From Bog-473 sp963755375 (GTDB lineage Bacteria; Actinomycetota; Acidimicrobiia; Acidimicrobiales; RAAP-2): 64,000 nt of DNA. This document shows positions 53,631-63,157 of this stretch, in pieces. A program made the position numbers and the translations under genes. Position 1 is the stretch's first letter, and each line of letters opens with the position of its first letter. The stretch spans positions 2,232,001 through 2,296,000 of the forward strand of contig CAVWKG010000016.1 in NCBI GenBank assembly GCA_963755375.1, read 5' to 3'. Below the pieces are notes generated by a model. That model saw only the letters and a list, made by a program, of their open reading frames with translations, searched no databases and was not told the DNA's origin.

Positions 53631-54917
53631 CTAGGAGGCGGTTGACGTCCCGGGCACGTCCGTGCCGCACGATGGCTGCGACGAGATCGCGGTGAACCCG
53701 TTCGTTCCAGCCTTCATGATCCATGCACACGTCTTCGGCGGGTTGTGCCCGAAGTCCGTTGCGTAGTCGAGGTTGATGGGGAGCAGCCCGTTGACGTTGT
53801 AGGACTTCAGTCCCCGAAGATCCTTGATCACCGCCGCACGGGTCGGGTTCGCACCCGCCATCTGGAGTCCCTTGATCATCAGGTCTGCGCCCGCCCAGGC
53901 CTCGTACTGGCCGAAGTTCGGGAACTGGCTGTTGGTGAAGTGCGCGTACTTCTCCATCGCCGTCTGCATCTGCTGTGTTCCCGCATTGGGAAGGGACCAC
54001 GGGCGGAACAGCGCCAGGAAGTAGTCACCCTGCAGGGTCTTCCACGCCGTGGAGTGGATCACGTCGGGTTCGTACCCAGTGGCGAAGATCGCCGCCTTGA
54101 TCTTCACTCCGGCCTGCTTGAGCGCGGTCGCCAGCGCATAGTTGGAGTTGGCATCCATGGAAGGTGACAACGCATCCACGTGGTTCTGCTTGGCGACGAG
54201 CGCCGCGGCCGTGAAGTCGACGCCACCAAAGGGGACGGTGGTGTCAAGCACGCCGACTTTGCCACCGGCATCCTTGAAGGAGTCAGCCGTCCCGATGGCG
54301 GCCCGGCTCGACGACGGCGAGATGCTGTAGCCGTACGCTCCGAGGGTGGTGCCACCGAGCTTCTTGAATAGGTCTCCGAGCTGGGTGTTGACCGGGTACT
54401 TGGGATCGACGCTGCCGTTGTCGGCCGCGAACATGTTGGTGTAGGGCTGCTCGCCCCATTCCGGTCCGTCGTCATAGGTGCCCGTCACGGGCATGCCGGC
54501 CTGCTGCGGGTACTTGGCTGCAAGGAACATCAGCGGGCTCTGGGAGACGATCCCGAACGCGCCCTTCGAGATGGCGCTCTGCACCGCGGTCGCGATCTCG
54601 CTCGGGTTCGTCTGGTCGTCGATGACCAAAGGAACCAGCTTGTGACCGTTCACGCCCCCCTGCGCGTTCTGCATGTCCAGTCGGGCCTCAAAACCGGCCG
54701 GTGACGTCCCGTTCTCAGACCCACCTTCGCCCGTGATGTCGGTGATGTACGCGATGGTGATCGGTGCGGGCGCCGCGGACGCCGTGACGGCGGTCGTGCC
54801 GACCAGCAGGAGAGGGAGGCCCGTCAGCATCGCCAGCGCCACCGGGACCGTGGTCGAATGTCGACGAATCGATCCTCTTCGGGGTGTTCGGGCCGTAGGT
54901 CTCAATCGTGGTTTCAC
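53631..54917 (-). CDS. livK: Liv/HAAT-family substrate-binding protein (system 2)
   Basis: 428 residues from GTG 54917, or 447 from GTG 54974. The signal region has a basic stretch (RTPRRGSIRRH) and a hydrophobic core (VPVALAMLTGLPLLLVGTTAV) ending TASAAPAP. Mature fold: ITIAYITDITGEG, DMQNAQGGVNGHKLVPLV, SISPSSSRAAIG. It closely resembles the orphan protein at 41829-43088. Encoded on the same strand and 45 bases downstream of livF; the inverted repeat 54980-55009 lies between them and may give it its own control. Confidence 0.88.
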   Translation of the reverse strand: MKPRLRPTARTPRRGSIRRHSTTVPVALAMLTGLPLLLVGTTAVTASAAPAPITIAYITDITGEGGSENGTSPAGFEARLDMQNAQGGVNGHKLVPLVIDDQTNPSEIATAVQSAISKGAFGIVSQSPLMFLAAKYPQQAGMPVTGTYDDGPEWGEQPYTNMFAADNGSVDPKYPVNTQLGDLFKKLGGTTLGAYGYSISPSSSRAAIGTADSFKDAGGKVGVLDTTVPFGGVDFTAAALVAKQNHVDALSPSMDANSNYALATALKQAGVKIKAAIFATGYEPDVIHSTAWKTLQGDYFLALFRPWSLPNAGTQQMQTAMEKYAHFTNSQFPNFGQYEAWAGADLMIKGLQMAGANPTRAAVIKDLRGLKSYNVNGLLPINLDYATDFGHNPPKTCAWIMKAGTNGFTAISSQPSCGTDVPGTSTAS

Positions 54918-54979
54918 GTTTCCATGTGCCTCCCCCGGGACCCCCGGCCAGGGGACCCCATCTCGGACCGTCACAGCGT

Positions 54980-55009
54980 GACCGTTCGCTCGGTCTGGAC
55001 CGAACGGTC
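54980..55009 (-). promoter_or_regulatory. inverted repeat (TetR-type operator or hairpin) between livF and livK of system 2
   Basis: GACCGTTCG (54980-54988) and CGAACGGTC (55001-55009): perfect 9-bp arms, 12-base spacer, in the short gap between the two genes. The half-site GACCGNNCGGTC is typical of TetR-family operators, so an internal promoter for the binding-protein gene may be repressed here. As RNA it could also form a stem that adjusts expression of the downstream gene. Confidence 0.6.
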
Positions 55010-55019
55010 GTTACTGTAC

Positions 55020-55760
55020 CTATGTGCCCGCCGCTGCGGGGGTCGCCGGCTCGGCGTCGCCCAGGTAGCGGTTGATGACCTCCTGCCCCGCCTCGGAGGC
55101 CGGACCGAACCAACCCACCTGACCCCGCGTCAGGATGACACAGGCGTCCGCCATGGCCAGCGCGCGGTGGACGAACTGCTCGGTGAGCACGATCGTGATG
55201 CCGGAGCGGCGCGCCTCTTCCAGACCCTGGAACACCGACTCGGTCACGATCGGCGCCAGACCCAGCGACATCTCGTCCGCGATGACGAGCTTTGGGGACA
55301 CGGCGAGGGCCCGGGCCAGTGCGAGCATCTGCTGTTCACCACCCGAGAGGCTCCCGGCCCGTTGTGCCCTGCGCTGGCCCAGCACGGGGAAGCGGTCAAT
55401 GGCCCGGTCGATAGCAGCGGCGCGTTCGATCCGCTTCTCCTGGGCCACCGCCATGCGCAGGTTGTCGACGACCGAGAGACCCGGGAAGATCCCGCGCCCC
55501 TCCGGGATGTAAGTCAAACCCAGCTTCCGGATGCGGTGGGCCGGGGCACCGGTGATGTCGTGACCGTCGAACACCACTCGGCCGAGGGTGGGCGGCACCA
55601 GACCTGAGACGGCGCGGGCCAGCGTGCTCTTGCCCGCCCCGTTCGCCCCCAGGACGGCGAGCACGGCGCCCGGCTCCACGGACAGGGAGACGCCGAACAG
55701 CGCGCGGGATGATCCGTAGCGCACGTCGAGGTTCTCCACGGCAAGGAGGGGTTCGGTCAT
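55020..55760 (-). CDS. livF: ABC transporter ATP-binding protein LivF (system 2)
   Basis: 246 residues. Walker A GANGAGKST, YIPEGRGIFPGLSVVDNLRM, signature SLSGGEQQMLALARAL, Walker B LVIADEMSLGLAP, then VLTEQFVHRAL. ATG start overlaps the livG stop as ATGA. Drives the fused LivHM channel with LivG. Confidence 0.9.
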   Translation of the reverse strand: MTEPLLAVENLDVRYGSSRALFGVSLSVEPGAVLAVLGANGAGKSTLARAVSGLVPPTLGRVVFDGHDITGAPAHRIRKLGLTYIPEGRGIFPGLSVVDNLRMAVAQEKRIERAAAIDRAIDRFPVLGQRRAQRAGSLSGGEQQMLALARALAVSPKLVIADEMSLGLAPIVTESVFQGLEEARRSGITIVLTEQFVHRALAMADACVILTRGQVGWFGPASEAGQEVINRYLGDAEPATPAAAGT

Positions 55761-56635
55761 GCCGAGTCTCCCGACCGAACAGGGGTCTGCTCGACGGGGG
55801 AGCCCTGCTGCGGGTCGGTGTCCCCTAGGTAGGCGGCCCGCACCGCTGGGTCAGTGCGGATCTCTTCAGGGCTCCCGACGGCGATGCGCTCACCGAAGTC
55901 CAGCACGAACACGACGTCCGAGAGCGAAAGGACCGCCGCCACATCGTGCTCAACCATGACAAGCGAGACCTGGTGACCTGGTTGATCGACGATCTGCCGG
56001 AAGACCGTCAGCAGGTTCTCCGAAGCCTTGATGTCCAATCCCGACAGTGGCTCGTCAAGCAGGAGCACCCGGGGTTCAGTGGCCAGGGCCCGGCCCACTT
56101 CGACGAGGCGGAGGATGCCGAGGGGCAGCGCCGCGACAGGCGCCTTCTCCACTCTGGTGAGTCGCAGCAGATCGAGCAATTCATCCACCCGCTCGGTCTC
56201 CTCCTTGGCGGGTGGGAGCAACGAGCGGGGATCGAGCATGTCGCGCCAGAGGCGCCGTGGGGTGACCCGGGCGCGATGGGCCAACATCAGATGTTCGCGG
56301 ACGGTCAGCCCCATGAAGAGCTCTGGCTGCTGGAAGGTCCGGGCCAACCCCTTCCTCGCCCGCGCCCGGCACGATGCGTTGGTCACGTCGTCGCCTCGAA
56401 GATGCACCCGCCCGGCATTGGGTCGCAGGAGGCCGGACAGAACGGCGAGGAGCGTCGATTTTCCGGCACCATTCGGCCCGACCAGGCCGGCGATGCTCCC
56501 GGATTTGACCTCGAGACTCACCTCCGACAGGGCCGTGAGACCTCCGAAGCGGACGGTGATCTCACTCGCCGACAGGGCGACATCACCTGCGCCGGCCGGT
56601 GTGCCCACCGTGCCCGCCTCGCGCGATGCCGGCAT
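55757..56635 (-). CDS. livG: ABC transporter ATP-binding protein LivG (system 2)
   Basis: 292 residues from ATG 56635, which shares a base with the permease stop (TGATG); GTG 56638 is an alternative. Walker A GPNGAGKST, LARTFQQPELFMGLTVREH, LGILRLVEVGRAL (signature), Walker B VLLLDEPLSGLD and MVEHDVAAV. Contains a LivG-typical insert after the A loop (RRLWRDMLDPRSLLPPAKEE). Confidence 0.9.
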   Translation of the reverse strand: MPASREAGTVGTPAGAGDVALSASEITVRFGGLTALSEVSLEVKSGSIAGLVGPNGAGKSTLLAVLSGLLRPNAGRVHLRGDDVTNASCRARARKGLARTFQQPELFMGLTVREHLMLAHRARVTPRRLWRDMLDPRSLLPPAKEETERVDELLDLLRLTRVEKAPVAALPLGILRLVEVGRALATEPRVLLLDEPLSGLDIKASENLLTVFRQIVDQPGHQVSLVMVEHDVAAVLSLSDVVFVLDFGERIAVGSPEEIRTDPAVRAAYLGDTDPQQGSPVEQTPVRSGDSA

Positions 56636-58650
56636 CACGAGATGTGCTCCACCACGCGCGTCGTTGCCACTTGTCCGACGTCTGCGGCTGGGAGGCTCAG
56701 CGCTGCCGCCTCGGCGCCCTCCTGCGGCGGCCGCAGATGTAGAAGCACCCGTCGAAGCCGGCGACTCTGCTCGGCCAGGACCCCGTCGGGGTACTTGGCC
56801 GCCGACACTGCGCCGAGCCCGAACAGCACGGGAGTCACATTGGAGGTCCATATCGGGAGGTAGCTCTGAGTGACGGCAGGGAGCAGTGAGAGCGAGACTC
56901 CTCCGATGAGCGCTGCCGCATTCGAGCGAACACCCATGGTCACCAGCACCGCCAGCCAGACGACGCCCTCGAACGTGGCGAACTCGCTGGGCTGGAAGGT
57001 CGTCTGGGATAGGGCGAACAACCCTCCGCCGATCCCCGCGATGAACGCGGCGATGGCCCCCGCGATGACCTTCATCTGCACGACGCTGATGCCGGATGTC
57101 TTTGCGCCGGCCTCGCTCCACCGGGCTGCATTGAGCGCAAGTCCAGTGGTCGATCTTCGAAAGTTGACGATGAAGAGCGCAATGATGACGAAGACGACCA
57201 GGCACAGATACGCGAAGGCACGATCCGACGTGGCGAAACCTGGTCGGTTGAGGGTGAGCCCCAATCCCTGGTTGACGAAGCTCGGCAGCGTGAAGACGAG
57301 GTTCTCCATCAGGAGCCCGAAGGTCAGCGTCACGAGGGCGACATAGAGATCGCCCAGGCGGATGCTCAACAGGCCCACGACGATGCCCATCAGCAGCGCG
57401 ACGATACCGCCGGCAAGGACGGCCAAAAGGACGGGCCAGCCGTGGTTGTTGGCGAGTTGGGCCGTAGTGAGGGCGCCCACCCCGGCGAAGGTGATCTGGC
57501 AGAGCCAGAGCATTCCGCCTTCGCCCGTCACTATCGTCCAGGAAAGGAGGATGACGGCGTAGGCGAAGCCGGCCGCCATGACGCCAACCCAGTAACCCTC
57601 CACAATGAGCGGCACGACGCCGACGGCCGCGATCAGGAGCACCGGACCGGCGTACCGGCCGAAGAATCCGAGGGAAGCGGACTCGACCACGTTACTGGTG
57701 GAGCCGGCAAGACGGCTCTCGCCCTGCGGGGTGATGGCGCGATCGAGCGCGCCGCCCCACCCGTCCGACTCGCCCACCCGCCCTCGACGCACGAGCTCGT
57801 ACACCAGCACCACCGCGACGACGATGAATGGCACGGCGTCAATGAACTCCGTCGTCCAGGAACTCGAGGGCGGCAGGTATCCCTCGATGAGTGAGGTGGC
57901 GATGCCCATGAGGAGCGCCACGCCCACCGCGACCGGAAGGTTCCGGAGCCGCGCCGCTACCACTGCGGCGAAGGACGCGGCGATGAGGATCGTGAACTTT
58001 GCGGGATCGAGCCCGACGATGGGAGCAGCCAGTACACCGGCCAAACCGGCGAAGAACGTGCTGACGGCCCAGACCCCGACGGAGATGGAGGTCGGGTTGG
58101 TGCCCGAGAGGTCCGTCATCGCCGGCGAGTCGACCATCGCCCGCACCTTCAGGCCGACGTCCGTGTAGCGCAGGATCAGCGCGCCGGCGACCACGGTCAC
58201 GGCCACACACGTGTAGACGATGAGCTGGTCCAGCGTGACCGCAACGCCGAAGACCTGATAGACGGCAACGGGTTGCGGAGCCAACCCCGGGGCCTGGTTG
58301 ATGGCCTGGTTTCCGAAGATCAACACCGCCAGCGAAGGGATGGCAACGAGCAGGCCGATCGTCGCCACCACCTTGATCATGGGTGATGCGAGGCGCAGGT
58401 GGCGGAACAGAACAACGTACAGGAACACGCCGAGTGCAGGAGCAGCCACGCCGATGGAGAGGACGGCGGCCGGCAGGATGGACCAGCTGTGCTGTGTGTT
58501 GAGGAAGTAATAAAAGCGGGCGATGAAGAACGCTATGGCGCCGAACGCGAAGTTCAGGATGCCCGACGCCGTGTAGGTGATCACCAGGCCGGCGGAGCAG
58601 ATCGCGTAGATCCCTCCCAGCACCAGTCCGGCGATCACGAATTGGAGCAT
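56635..58650 (-). CDS. fused LivH-LivM ABC permease (system 2)
   Basis: 671 residues combining both permeases. The N-terminal half (about 1-290) is LivH: VIAGLVLGGIYAICSAGLVITYTASGILNFAFGAIAFF. A hydrophilic linker with DRAITPQGESRLAG follows, then the LivM half from about 330: VILLSWTIVTGEGGMLWLCQITFAGVGALTTAQLANN with the G-x-x-L-x-L-x-Q-x-x-F-x-G-x-G motif. In most species these are two genes, as in system 1 of this window. The C-terminal 45 residues are Arg/Pro/Ala-rich. The start has a CACCGGGAAGGGG-type ribosome site. An ATCGACGTCGAT palindrome lies 49 bases upstream. Confidence 0.88.
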   Translation of the reverse strand: MLQFVIAGLVLGGIYAICSAGLVITYTASGILNFAFGAIAFFIARFYYFLNTQHSWSILPAAVLSIGVAAPALGVFLYVVLFRHLRLASPMIKVVATIGLLVAIPSLAVLIFGNQAINQAPGLAPQPVAVYQVFGVAVTLDQLIVYTCVAVTVVAGALILRYTDVGLKVRAMVDSPAMTDLSGTNPTSISVGVWAVSTFFAGLAGVLAAPIVGLDPAKFTILIAASFAAVVAARLRNLPVAVGVALLMGIATSLIEGYLPPSSSWTTEFIDAVPFIVVAVVLVYELVRRGRVGESDGWGGALDRAITPQGESRLAGSTSNVVESASLGFFGRYAGPVLLIAAVGVVPLIVEGYWVGVMAAGFAYAVILLSWTIVTGEGGMLWLCQITFAGVGALTTAQLANNHGWPVLLAVLAGGIVALLMGIVVGLLSIRLGDLYVALVTLTFGLLMENLVFTLPSFVNQGLGLTLNRPGFATSDRAFAYLCLVVFVIIALFIVNFRRSTTGLALNAARWSEAGAKTSGISVVQMKVIAGAIAAFIAGIGGGLFALSQTTFQPSEFATFEGVVWLAVLVTMGVRSNAAALIGGVSLSLLPAVTQSYLPIWTSNVTPVLFGLGAVSAAKYPDGVLAEQSRRLRRVLLHLRPPQEGAEAAALSLPAADVGQVATTRVVEHIS

Positions 58651-58693
58651 TCCTGCGGTCCCCTTCTCACCGGCCGGCTCCGCCGGGGCGTTT

Positions 58694-58713
58694 CTGACAT
58701 CGACGTCGATTCA
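58694..58713 (-). promoter_or_regulatory. ACGTC-core motif, copy 3 (liv 2 promoter)
   Basis: CTGACATCGACGTCGATTCA on the plus strand, holding the perfect 12-bp palindrome ATCGACGTCGAT (58699-58710). It lies just downstream of the minus-strand -10 box TAGTAT, over the likely transcription start and 49 bases before the permease ATG. Related to the copy at 63092-63111 (GACATCGACGTCG). Confidence 0.6.
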
Positions 58714-58765
58714 GATACTAACGATGCGGGCGACATCGTGCACGACAGACGAAATGCGCGTTGAC

Positions 58766-58803
58766 CTGGGACGGAGGACCAGTGAAGGCCTCCTCCGTCC
58801 CAG
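58766..58803. terminator. 13-bp perfect hairpin downstream of the crotonase gene
   Basis: CTGGGACGGAGGA (58766-58778), a 12-base loop, TCCTCCGTCCCAG (58791-58803). It lies about 150 bases after the stop of the minus-strand crotonase gene and before the liv 2 promoter, so it insulates the two units. Confidence 0.75.
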
Positions 58804-58955
58804 TGCCGCGCCGTACTCTCTGGTCTCCGGGAGCACCGTCGCCCGACGGGTTCGCCCCGGCGGCCTGCGCCTCTGGGAACGAGGCGTCACGCGGGAACTC
58901 TCACTTCATGTTTCGTGGCTGGTTGGCACCCGACCGCGGTGGCGCCGCGCACTCG

Positions 58956-59864
58956 TCAGTGGTCGGCGCGGACCTTGTCCTTCACCGCCGGCACGATCGC
59001 CGGCGCGTCCTTCCAGTTCGGGATCCCGGAATCTTCCTTGGCCACGGGATAGCCGTCGTCGTTGACCTGGGCCCAATGCGAGTGGTTCAGCTCGTGCAGG
59101 GTGAAGCAGGCGTTGAGCGCGTTGTAGAAGCCCATGTTGTCGACGCTCTGGTTCACTGCTTCCTTGATCAGCAACGACGTAATAGTTGGCAGCTGCGCGA
59201 TCCGCTCTGCGAACTCCACCGTCCGTTCCACGAGGTCATCTCCCGGGAATATCTTGCTGATCATGCCGAGGCCATGCGCCTCCTCGGCGCCGATCGAATC
59301 GCCGGTCAGGAGCAGCTCCTTGGCCTTGCGCGGCCCGAACTCCCACGGATGGGCGAAGTACTCGGTGCCGCACATCCCGAGCCGGGTTCCGACGACGTCG
59401 GCGAAATTGGTGCCCTCGGCACAGACGATGAGGTCGCAAGCCCATAGGAGCATCAGGCCTGCTGCGTAGACGTCGCCGTGCGCCTGTCCGATGGTGATCT
59501 TGCGCAGATTCCGCCAACGTCGGGTGTTCTCGAAGAAGTAGTGCCACTCCTGGAGCATCAAGCTCTCGGCGCCCTTGCGCGTGGCGCCGTTGATGGTCCT
59601 CGTCGGGTGCAGGTTGGGTCCCGGAGTCCCCTCCTCGCGGGCGGCCTTAGAACCGAGATCGTGGCCCGAGGAGAACATCGGACCCAGTCCGCCCAGGATC
59701 ACAACCCGGACCTCGTCGTCCGCTTCCGCCGCGAGGAAGGCGTCGTTCAGCTCCACCAACAGGCCGCGGTTCTGGGCGTTCCGCTGCTCGGGGCGGTTGA
59801 GCATGATGCGCGCCACCTTGCCCGAGTCGAGCGTCTCGTACTGCACGAACTTGTACTCAGTCAT
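58956..59864 (-). CDS. enoyl-CoA hydratase/isomerase family protein
   Basis: 302 residues. IMLNRPEQRNAQNRGLLVELNDAF, the CoA loop MFSSGHDLGSKA, VYAAGLMLLWACDLIVCAEGTNFADV and the late GLGMISKIFPGDDLVERTVEFAERIA are crotonase hallmarks; the long WEFGPRKAKELLLTGDSI segment fits this subgroup. ATG 59864 follows AAGGAGCCTCCAG. Probably used in acyl-CoA degradation along with mmsA and the mutase; substrate unknown. Confidence 0.87.
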   Translation of the reverse strand: MTEYKFVQYETLDSGKVARIMLNRPEQRNAQNRGLLVELNDAFLAAEADDEVRVVILGGLGPMFSSGHDLGSKAAREEGTPGPNLHPTRTINGATRKGAESLMLQEWHYFFENTRRWRNLRKITIGQAHGDVYAAGLMLLWACDLIVCAEGTNFADVVGTRLGMCGTEYFAHPWEFGPRKAKELLLTGDSIGAEEAHGLGMISKIFPGDDLVERTVEFAERIAQLPTITSLLIKEAVNQSVDNMGFYNALNACFTLHELNHSHWAQVNDDGYPVAKEDSGIPNWKDAPAIVPAVKDKVRADH

Positions 59865-60039
59865 CTGGAGGCTCCTTGACGTGTGAAGCGAGACGTTCCG
59901 GAGGTGACCCTACTGTTAGAAACTCCCCGGTGCACCTCGTCGAACGGGCCCATGAGGGGCGGTGCGCGCCGCCATGCACACACCTCCGAGCGCTGGCGAC
60001 ATCCTCGCGAGCAGGCGGTCGCCTGATGGCAGAACAGAA

Positions 60040-61242
60040 CTAGACGGTTGCGGTGGCCGCGACGTCGACGCGCATGATGCGAGCCAAGTTGCCGCCCATG
60101 ATGTTCCTCACGTCATCGTCGGCGAGGCCATCGGGGAGGTGGTCGACATAGCTGCACGGCTCGGCCAAGCCTTCGGGATGGGGGTAGTCCGATCCGAAGA
60201 GCACGTGATCGGCACCGATCACGTCCACAATGGCGCCGAGGTCGTCTTCGTGGAACGGGCTCACGTAGACGTTTTGCTTGAACTGCTCGACCGGGTCCCC
60301 GTCGAAGGCGTGCGGCATCTTCCTGTGAGTGTCGCTGAGGTGCTGAACAAACGCGGGAATCCATTCCCCGCCGGCCTCAATGGAGGCGACCCGGAGCTCG
60401 GGAAAGCGTGCGAACACGCCGTGGCAGACAAAGGCGGCCATCGTGTCCTGGACCGGCCGGTGACCGCCGGTCATGTAGCGGAACGAATCGAGCTTGAAGG
60501 GCAGCATCTCGCTCGGGCCGGTCCAGTCGTTCGCGTACCGGGTGTAGCCACTGTCAGAGGAGTGCATCGACACCAGGATGTCCGCATCGACCACGGCCTG
60601 CCAGAAGGGGTCGAACTCGGGATACCCGAACGAGCGGGAGCCGCGGAACCCCGGTACGGGCGCAGGTCGGATCAGGACCGTCTTCGCTCCCCGCTCCAGT
60701 ACCCATTCGAGCTCCTCGATCGCCTTCTCGACGATCGGCAGTGTGATGACCGGCGTGGCGAAGATCCGATCCTCGTAGTTGAAGGTCCATTCCTCGTACA
60801 TCCATTCGTTCAGTGCGTGGATCGCTGCGTGGGTCAGCTCGGGATCGTCCCGCATGCGCTCCTCGAGCAGGCTGGCCAGTGTCGGGAACATGAGCGAGCG
60901 GTCGACGCCGAGCTCGTTCATCAGTTCGATGCGGGGTTCCGGGTGCTGGAAGCCCGGAAGGCTCCGCATGGGCTCCCCAATGATCTCCCGATACGACTTC
61001 CCGTCGGGGTTGCCGTTCCGGAAGTACTCCTCCTGGGCGCCAGGCCTCGCCACGACCTCGAAGGTGGGGTTCGGGATGTACTCGCTGACCGTCCCGCGGA
61101 TCATGATCTTCGTCCGCCCCCGCAGGTCGACGTAGTCGATGACGCCCTTGTAGCGGTCAGGCAGGTACTTGGTGAACGAGTCCCTGGTCTCGTAGAAGTG
61201 GTTGTCGGCGTCGAAGACGGGAAAATCGCAGACTCTAGGCAT
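60040..61242 (-). CDS. amidohydrolase-2 family protein, close paralogue of the one at 20470
   Basis: 400 residues, same length as its paralogue once ATG 61242 is used. FDADNHFYE is the metal motif; NPTFEVVARPGAQEEYFRNGNPDGK, ASLLEERM, LIRPAPVPGFRGSRSF, VSMHSSDSG and HVLFGSDYPHPEG follow. ATG 61242 lies 7 bases after TAATCT with TTGACG 17 bases further up, so the mRNA should be leaderless; the upstream ATG 61260 would be inside the spacer. It probably acts on a CoA- or ring-linked intermediate of acyl or steroid-type degradation. Confidence 0.87.
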   Translation of the reverse strand: MPRVCDFPVFDADNHFYETRDSFTKYLPDRYKGVIDYVDLRGRTKIMIRGTVSEYIPNPTFEVVARPGAQEEYFRNGNPDGKSYREIIGEPMRSLPGFQHPEPRIELMNELGVDRSLMFPTLASLLEERMRDDPELTHAAIHALNEWMYEEWTFNYEDRIFATPVITLPIVEKAIEELEWVLERGAKTVLIRPAPVPGFRGSRSFGYPEFDPFWQAVVDADILVSMHSSDSGYTRYANDWTGPSEMLPFKLDSFRYMTGGHRPVQDTMAAFVCHGVFARFPELRVASIEAGGEWIPAFVQHLSDTHRKMPHAFDGDPVEQFKQNVYVSPFHEDDLGAIVDVIGADHVLFGSDYPHPEGLAEPCSYVDHLPDGLADDDVRNIMGGNLARIMRVDVAATATV

Positions 61243-61249
61243 ATTTCGC

Positions 61250-61278
61250 AGATTAGTCATTTTTGACTGCGACGTCAA
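61250..61278 (-). promoter_or_regulatory. leaderless promoter with overlapping ACGTC-core inverted repeat (copy 2)
   Basis: Minus strand: TTGACG (61278-61273), 17-base spacer, TAATCT (61255-61250), then 7 bases to ATG 61242. The inverted repeat TTGAC-GTCGCA-GTCAA (61278-61263) covers the -35 box and part of the spacer, an ideal repressor position. The same element in a similar setting precedes the paralogous amidohydrolase (21735-21750) and the mutase (46635-46647). Confidence 0.75.
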
Positions 61279-61376
61279 TATCAGAGAATAGGGGGCCGGG
61301 CCGGCGGGGACCGTGCGCGCCGAATCGACGGTTGAAGAGGGATTTTACGGAACCAACGCGGTCCTAAGAGAGCCGG

Positions 61377-62903
<1,527 letters not shown>

Positions 62904-63091
62904 GTCTGCGGAGATCCTACGGCGGGCTTCGGGGCGCGAGCCTCCCGCCAGAGCCTGGCGGGAGCACTCGGGACGAGGGGACGGCCACGCTCGGTTCCCA
63001 GCTGATCTGACCTGCGAGGCTCTCTATGGCCGGCTCGGGCGTCCGGCTCGGGCGAACCCGGTCCGGGCACGTAACATGGCGGTCGTGTTCG

Positions 63092-63111
63092 ATTGCGACG
63101 TCGATGTCAAT
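63092..63111 (+). promoter_or_regulatory. ACGTC-core motif, copy 4 (before the DUF35-thiolase gene)
   Basis: ATTGCGACGTCGATGTCAAT, with ATTG/CAAT outer arms and a CGACGTCG inner palindrome, 46 bases before ATG 63158. Resembles copy 3 (GACATCGACGTCG read on the other strand) and the amidohydrolase copies (TGCGACGTC). Confidence 0.55.
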
Positions 63112-63157
63112 ACCGCATCGGGGCTTCTTGCCCTGGCCGTCCGGAAGCTCCGCTGAC

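Larger units (their letters stand above)
58651..58955. other. intergenic region: promoter/operator of liv 2 and terminator of the crotonase gene
   Basis: 305 bases between the liv 2 permease start and the end of the crotonase gene (both minus strand). It holds the ACGTC-core palindrome (58699-58710) with a TAGTAT -10 box just upstream on the minus strand, and the hairpin at 58766-58803. No gene is supported; open frames in the remainder lack motifs. Confidence 0.6.

Noticed and set aside
63076..63156. 26-codon plus-strand frame just before the DUF35-thiolase gene, overlapping motif copy 4
   Set aside because: Possible leader peptide, but it has no ribosome site and contains the operator-like sequence; chance is more likely.
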